From positions 124,001-188,000 of the forward strand of contig NZ_MVOC01000005.1 in assembly GCF_002043095.1 (NCBI RefSeq): a stretch of DNA of 64,000 bases, read 5' to 3'. This document shows positions 60,284 to 64,000 of this stretch, in pieces. The notes beneath the pieces were generated by a model. That model was not told the origin of the DNA. It did no database searches and was given only the letters and a program-made list of their open reading frames with translations. The DNA comes from Mycobacterium sp. AT1 (GTDB lineage: Bacteria; Actinomycetota; Actinomycetes; Mycobacteriales; Mycobacteriaceae). Position 1 is the first letter of the stretch, and each line of letters begins with the position of its first letter. The position numbers and the translations under genes were made by a program.

Positions 60284-60763
60284 TCAGCCTATTTGACGAG
60301 CGGTATCGCCAACGTTGACCTCAACGACGGCGGGGCGCTTATCTCCAGTTCTCGACGCGGCACCCACGCGAAGTAACTCCAGAGCTTGCCGCAACTTCGC
60401 ATCGGAACCGCCGCCGAGGAATGTCAAGTACGAAGGCCTAGGCATATCTAGTCGCGACTCCGCGCGATATTCTTCTAGCAATTCCCGCGCCGCCGCTTCA
60501 TACGGCGTTTCGGGCCGCACGCGAACAAAAGTTTCTGCTCGACAAAGTTTCTCTTGTACGTCGAAGACTTTAACTTTGATCTTCTCCACGGGCAGATAAC
60601 CGAGAATTTCATCCGTATTGTCTGGGTCGCGAATCTCCTTGCCCTTGGGGTCTTCAATGACGAAAGTCATCCCCTTTTTGACCTGATCGTTAGACCCGCG
60701 ATTAATCACTACACTGTAGTTGTTCTCGATTGCGGCCACCTTGCCCGTGATCGGGTCACTCAT
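60284..60763 (-). CDS. Soluble beta-domain protein of the element 2 cassette
   Basis: ATG 60763 gives 159 residues and overlaps the upstream gene by 8 bp. Residues about 4-78 form a beta-barrel-like domain (GKVAAIENNYSVVINRGSNDQVKKGMTFVIED, then DPDNTDEILGYLPVEKIKVKVFDVQEKLCRAETF), a pattern seen in small bacterial proteins with SH3-like or FlgT-C-like folds. The second half is helical with a LTFLGGGSDAKLRQALELL segment. No enzyme motif. It probably interacts with the two membrane partners. Confidence 0.6.
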   Translation of the reverse strand: MSDPITGKVAAIENNYSVVINRGSNDQVKKGMTFVIEDPKGKEIRDPDNTDEILGYLPVEKIKVKVFDVQEKLCRAETFVRVRPETPYEAAARELLEEYRAESRLDMPRPSYLTFLGGGSDAKLRQALELLRVGAASRTGDKRPAVVEVNVGDTARQIG

Positions 60764-61418
60764 TGCTGGCACCGCCGTTTTCATTATTGGGTACCTCATC
60801 GGCACCGAGGTGATTCGCGGTAGCGGCGCCATTCTTTGCGCCATCTCTGATCTGTTGGCGCGTGCCGGCCTCAAGCTCGTTCACGGAGAATTTGTCCTTG
60901 CCTGATTTCACCGCGTCTTTAGAGAACGATTCGAGGTTGGCAATTCCCAGAAATGCCATACCAATTGTCAGTTCGGCGGCAGTATGCCCAGCCTCAATTT
61001 GTGAGTGGGCTTGCAACTTGTGTTCATGTTCGGCGTCATCAGTAGGTCTGATAGCAGATAAGGCGGTTTTGGAGTTCGCGAAGTGCTGCCGCATAGCCTC
61101 AACACCGGCGATCAATAACCACGTCGTATAGACCGACACTTCGACATCGCGATAGCGTTTCTTGTACGCATCTTTTCGGTAGTAATAATCAGCACCCCAT
61201 AGGCCGACGAGGACGCTCGAAATCGTGATTCCTAGAGATTGCGAAAATTTTCCGAAAACGCTGTCTGAATACTGCCAAGCCGCGAAGACCGTGGCGAGGA
61301 ATGATCCTATGAACACGATGCCAGTGAGGCCGCGCACACCTGACAGGTTACGAAATATTGTGCTGAACCCCTCGCCTACGTGGTGGTACCACTTCGTGTC
61401 CCTCTGGCTGTCTGCCAC
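60756..61418 (-). CDS. Two-helix membrane protein of the element 2 cassette
   Basis: GTG 61418 gives 220 residues. Two membrane helices near the N-terminus (about 29-48 TGIVFIGSFLATVFAAW and 60-76) follow a short cytoplasmic start with KWYHHVGEGF, and a soluble region of about 140 residues with conserved-looking helices follows. The 2TM plus soluble arrangement is reminiscent of SLATT-type effector proteins found in defence loci, but the similarity is only in layout. First gene of the cassette. Confidence 0.6.
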   Translation of the reverse strand: MADSQRDTKWYHHVGEGFSTIFRNLSGVRGLTGIVFIGSFLATVFAAWQYSDSVFGKFSQSLGITISSVLVGLWGADYYYRKDAYKKRYRDVEVSVYTTWLLIAGVEAMRQHFANSKTALSAIRPTDDAEHEHKLQAHSQIEAGHTAAELTIGMAFLGIANLESFSKDAVKSGKDKFSVNELEAGTRQQIRDGAKNGAATANHLGADEVPNNENGGASNE

Positions 61419-61745
61419 AGCGACAGCCTAGGCCGCGATCGCTCGCGATTGCGGACAAGCCACGCTCGGCAGTCGTCGTGTTCGCTGCCGAAAGCGTGTT
61501 CAATTCGGATTGTCGACGTCGAGCGCATTGTTTCGGCAAATCGCCTGATCAGAGGCCGATTCTGGACCCCATCCGTACCCCAAACGCAAGCAAAACGCCA
61601 AGAGCCAGCAAACGACACGAGCGCTATAGTGTGCAACGCCAATTCACTTGATACGCCTGAACATCCGCTGTGACACAACCATTCTCGATTAACTGCGCGC
61701 GGCTGACCTGCGCCAACACAGCTAACCCAACAATTGTCAGATCAC
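61419..61745. other. Non-coding right end of element 2
   Basis: No gene is supported. It holds the upstream region of the cassette and the second copy of the arm-type doublet (61561-61582). Confidence 0.5.
61561..61582 (+). repeat. Right arm-type doublet of element 2
   Basis: TCTGGACCCCATCCGTACCC followed by CA: same orientation as the left copy at 59231-59252, one mismatch, 163 bp before att copy 3. Confidence 0.65.
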
Positions 61746-61792
61746 CCTGCAAAGCCGTTTACACGGGTTCGAATCCCGTCATCCGCTCGCGT
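61746..61792 (+). repeat. att copy 3 (attR of the tandem array)
   Basis: 44 bases identical to the tRNA-Cys 3' end; together with copy 2 it shares 47 bases. It marks the return to the chromosomal flank 20 bp before the acyltransferase stop. Confidence 0.9.
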
Positions 61793-61811
61793 TGTTCACT
61801 TGGTAGTGACG

Positions 61812-63968
61812 TCACTGCTGCGCGAGCGCACGGTCGGCAAGAGCGCCCAGTGCCGGCGCCAGGAATTCGGAGTACTCGCGCGTCACGTGGCCCGCGTCGA
61901 AGTACACCATCGTGTTGCCGACGATGGCCGGGCAGCGGTTCTCACTGCAGAACAGTTTCGTGATGTCGGCGTATCGTCCGCCGCCTGCTTCGGTGGCCTT
62001 CGCTTCGGCCGCCATGCCGGGGCCGTGTTCCGGCCCGCGTCGCGCCGCGCAGGCGGTCGGGTCGTCGAGGTGCCCCGACAGGCAGAGCGGTACCGGCGCC
62101 GGCGGATCCGCAGTCGGGCCGAGCACCAGCACCTTGGCCCCGGTGCTTCGCAACTCCTCGACGACGTCGGTGAGACTGGCCAACCAGGCGGCGTCGTACT
62201 TCTTCAATCCTGGAACCATCGTGTGGGTTCCGGTGGCGTCGTACGCACGTGACGAACTGACCACGATCAACTTCGGCCGCTCGACGCGCAACCGCTCCAT
62301 GACGTGGTCGCGCCACTCCGAGCACCGCTGGATGCCTTCGGCCAACGCATTGAACGTCGTGGTTATCGGCAGGTCCGTGATGGAGCAGCCCGCCTTGGCC
62401 ATCATCAGCAACCGCCAATGTCGCTGCTCGGCAATTCGTTTGAACGCCGGGTTGAACATTGCGGCACGCGAGTCGCCGATGAGCGCAACGGTCGTGGCAG
62501 AGGCGATGTCGCCCGTCGCGCACTCGGGCTGTTCCGAGTCGAACGGCAAGATTCGCAGACAGCCCCCGCTCAACATGCCCAACTGCTCGGTGGACCCACT
62601 GGTCAGCGGCGGCGTCAAGTTCGAGGGCACGGCTTGTAGGTCGACCGACGCCTCGACCGCGTCCTCTACCTCGGCGAACGCGTCCTGTACCGCTGCGTCA
62701 TGCGCGGCTTGCGGCGACCCTGGGGAGACGGGTTGCGCGGAAACGACGACCGGTTCGATCGCGGGACCCCTGCCGACCGGAGTGGGCACGGCCAGATACA
62801 CCACCAACCCGACACACACGGCCGCGGCGGTGGCAAGACCACCCAGCGCCAGACTGACGGCGGGTGACGTGCGCACGCGCTCGGCGAACCGGAACGGGTT
62901 CTCGACGAATCGCACGGTGAGCACCGCGAGCCCCAGCGAGACCAGGACGGCAATCAGCTTGACCCCCAACCCGACCTGATGGCCCAGCAGGGGAGGGGTG
63001 AGCACCAATACCGGCCAGTGCCACAGGTACCACGAGTAGGACACTCTGCCGATGGCTCCCATCACCGGGACGCCGAGGGCGCGGCCGACCCCGCGCGACG
63101 GTTCGGCGCATCCGGCACCGATCACCAGCATCGCGCCGATCGTCGGCAACAACGCGGCCGTCCCGGGATAGCTCGTCTCCCCGCTCAACAAGGTGCACGC
63201 GAGCAGGATCATGACCAACCCCGTCCACCCGACGAGTGCGGCCGAACGCGAAGACAGTCGACGCCATTGCACGACGGTGAGAGCCACCAAGCCGCCGAGG
63301 GCCAATTGCCAGGCTCTGGTCGGTAGCGAGAAGAACGCCACGGGCGGGACCAGGTACGTCATCAGCAGCGAGAGGCCGAATGAGATGGCCGCGACGACTG
63401 CCAGCACCACCACGTAGGGCCGCACGGACGACGTCCCATCCGTCGTCTTGCTGCCTCGGCGGCGGGCCCGTCTGATGAGCCATGCCGCACAAACGATCAG
63501 CAGCGGCCAGAGAATGTAGAACTGCTCTTCGACTCCCAACGACCAGTAATGCTGGAACGGAGACGGAGCGAGCACGTCCTGTTTGCCGAAGTACTTGACG
63601 CCGGAACTAATGAACCGATAGTTGCTGACGTACAGCGCGCTGAGAATGCCGTCGAGAGTGACGGATTGGACTTGCAGCGGGGGTAGCAACAGAGCCGAGG
63701 CGACCATCGTCACCACGCCGACGAATGCCGAAGCAGGGAGCAAGCGGCGGGCTCGCGCGCCGTAGAACTTCCGTAGCCGGACACCACCGGAGCTACTGAC
63801 TTCGCGCCACAAGAGACCTGTGATCAGGAACCCCGAGATGACGAAGAAGACGTCCACCCCGATGAATCCGCCGCTGAGACCGGGGAGGTCGGCATGGAAC
63901 AGAACCACGGCCAACACCGCGACGGCACGCAGCCCCTCGATGTCCGGGCGGAACTGCTTGCCAACCAA
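61812..63968 (-). CDS. Acyltransferase-3/SGNH membrane O-acyltransferase (OafA-like)
   Basis: About 718 residues from a TTG at 63968. The frame stays open to the window end, so the true start may lie a few codons further upstream or outside. The N-terminal 380 residues are an acyltransferase-3 domain with about ten membrane helices: RPDIEGLRAVAVLAVVLFHA, GVDVFFVISGFLITG and HYWSLGVEEQFYILWP. After a linker, a periplasmic SGNH domain (about 470-715) has GDSRAAMFN (Ser nucleophile) and DAGHVTREYSEFL (Asp-x2-His). It transfers acyl groups to cell-surface glycans or lipids. Confidence 0.85.
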   Translation of the reverse strand: MVGKQFRPDIEGLRAVAVLAVVLFHADLPGLSGGFIGVDVFFVISGFLITGLLWREVSSSGGVRLRKFYGARARRLLPASAFVGVVTMVASALLLPPLQVQSVTLDGILSALYVSNYRFISSGVKYFGKQDVLAPSPFQHYWSLGVEEQFYILWPLLIVCAAWLIRRARRRGSKTTDGTSSVRPYVVVLAVVAAISFGLSLLMTYLVPPVAFFSLPTRAWQLALGGLVALTVVQWRRLSSRSAALVGWTGLVMILLACTLLSGETSYPGTAALLPTIGAMLVIGAGCAEPSRGVGRALGVPVMGAIGRVSYSWYLWHWPVLVLTPPLLGHQVGLGVKLIAVLVSLGLAVLTVRFVENPFRFAERVRTSPAVSLALGGLATAAAVCVGLVVYLAVPTPVGRGPAIEPVVVSAQPVSPGSPQAAHDAAVQDAFAEVEDAVEASVDLQAVPSNLTPPLTSGSTEQLGMLSGGCLRILPFDSEQPECATGDIASATTVALIGDSRAAMFNPAFKRIAEQRHWRLLMMAKAGCSITDLPITTTFNALAEGIQRCSEWRDHVMERLRVERPKLIVVSSSRAYDATGTHTMVPGLKKYDAAWLASLTDVVEELRSTGAKVLVLGPTADPPAPVPLCLSGHLDDPTACAARRGPEHGPGMAAEAKATEAGGGRYADITKLFCSENRCPAIVGNTMVYFDAGHVTREYSEFLAPALGALADRALAQQ

Positions 63969-64000
63969 ATCACGAACGCTTCGATCGCTTCCGACGGCCG

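Larger units (their letters stand above)
59111..61792. mobile_element. Second, recombinase-less integrative element (element 2)
   Basis: About 2.7 kb between att copies 2 and 3, with markedly lower G+C than the host. It carries three minus-strand genes with overlaps or 6-bp gaps, and no integrase or replication gene. Matching 22-bp repeats lie just inside each end. It is either a remnant of a larger element or a cassette mobilised by an integrase in trans. Confidence 0.75.

Noticed and set aside
61746..61789. Third tRNA-Cys gene
   Set aside because: Same as copy 2: lacks the 5' half and cannot fold as a tRNA.

Overview
The window looks like the chromosome of a fast-growing or environmental mycobacterium (Mycolicibacterium-like). 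The coding density and G+C are high, GTG starts and 4-bp ATGA/GTGA gene overlaps are frequent, and two long blocks follow the gene order of the Mycobacterium tuberculosis Rv1622c-Rv1634 region: cydB-cydA-HdeD-like protein, and pdtaR, thiolase/DUF35 pair, polA, PrsW-like, rpsA, coaE, DUF402, uvrB, MFS pump. The species itself cannot be fixed from this sequence.

Layout. (1) 1-4877: tail of a [NiFe]-hydrogenase accessory operon (maturation protease, TPR protein, NifU/Rieske protein, NHL-repeat protein, uncharacterised protein), the genes mostly coupled by 4-bp overlaps. (2) 4898-7950: a DosR-box-like site before a decayed flavin-oxidase-like gene, a DUF2231 membrane protein and an OmpR-type two-component pair. 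(3) 8016-12871, minus strand: SulP transporter, cytochrome bd oxidase (cydB, cydA), HdeD-like protein. (4) 13055-19252: polar amino-acid ABC importer, NarL-type two-component pair, DUF2339 membrane protein. (5) 19253-25217: secreted glycoside hydrolase with a charged repeat tail, small secreted protein, CmtR-like regulator with a cation-efflux protein, DUF2510 protein, potassium channel, tRNA-Leu. (6) 25312-31193: PdtaR antiterminator and a complete branched-chain amino-acid ABC operon. (7) 31209-46799: core housekeeping block with polA, rpsA, coaE and uvrB. Regulatory sites can be read directly here: a KstR-type operator before the thiolase pair, a PafBC-type damage promoter before uvrB, and a MerR-type 19-bp-spacer promoter before the MFS pump.

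(8) 46860-61792 is the accessory hot spot. A tRNA-Cys gene is followed by two further copies of its 3' end, so two integrative elements sit in tandem. Element 1 (about 12.3 kb) is a phage-satellite-like unit with a tyrosine integrase, UDG-like protein, serine recombinase, zinc-motif phage protein, primase-polymerase/helicase protein, small regulators and a major capsid protein. No portal, large terminase or tail gene is recognisable. Its one plus-strand gene, beside the left att site, encodes an uncharacterised coiled-coil membrane protein behind a PafBC-like promoter and is the best candidate for a damage-induced accessory or defence function. Element 2 (about 2.7 kb) has no recombinase and carries only a tightly packed three-gene cassette of unknown membrane and soluble proteins. 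Both elements carry 11-bp-phased doublet repeats just inside each end, at similar distances from att but of different sequence, which look like integrase arm sites.

(9) 61812 to the window end: an acyltransferase-3/SGNH membrane protein on the chromosomal flank. All functional statements come from motifs and gene context read by eye; no database search was possible.
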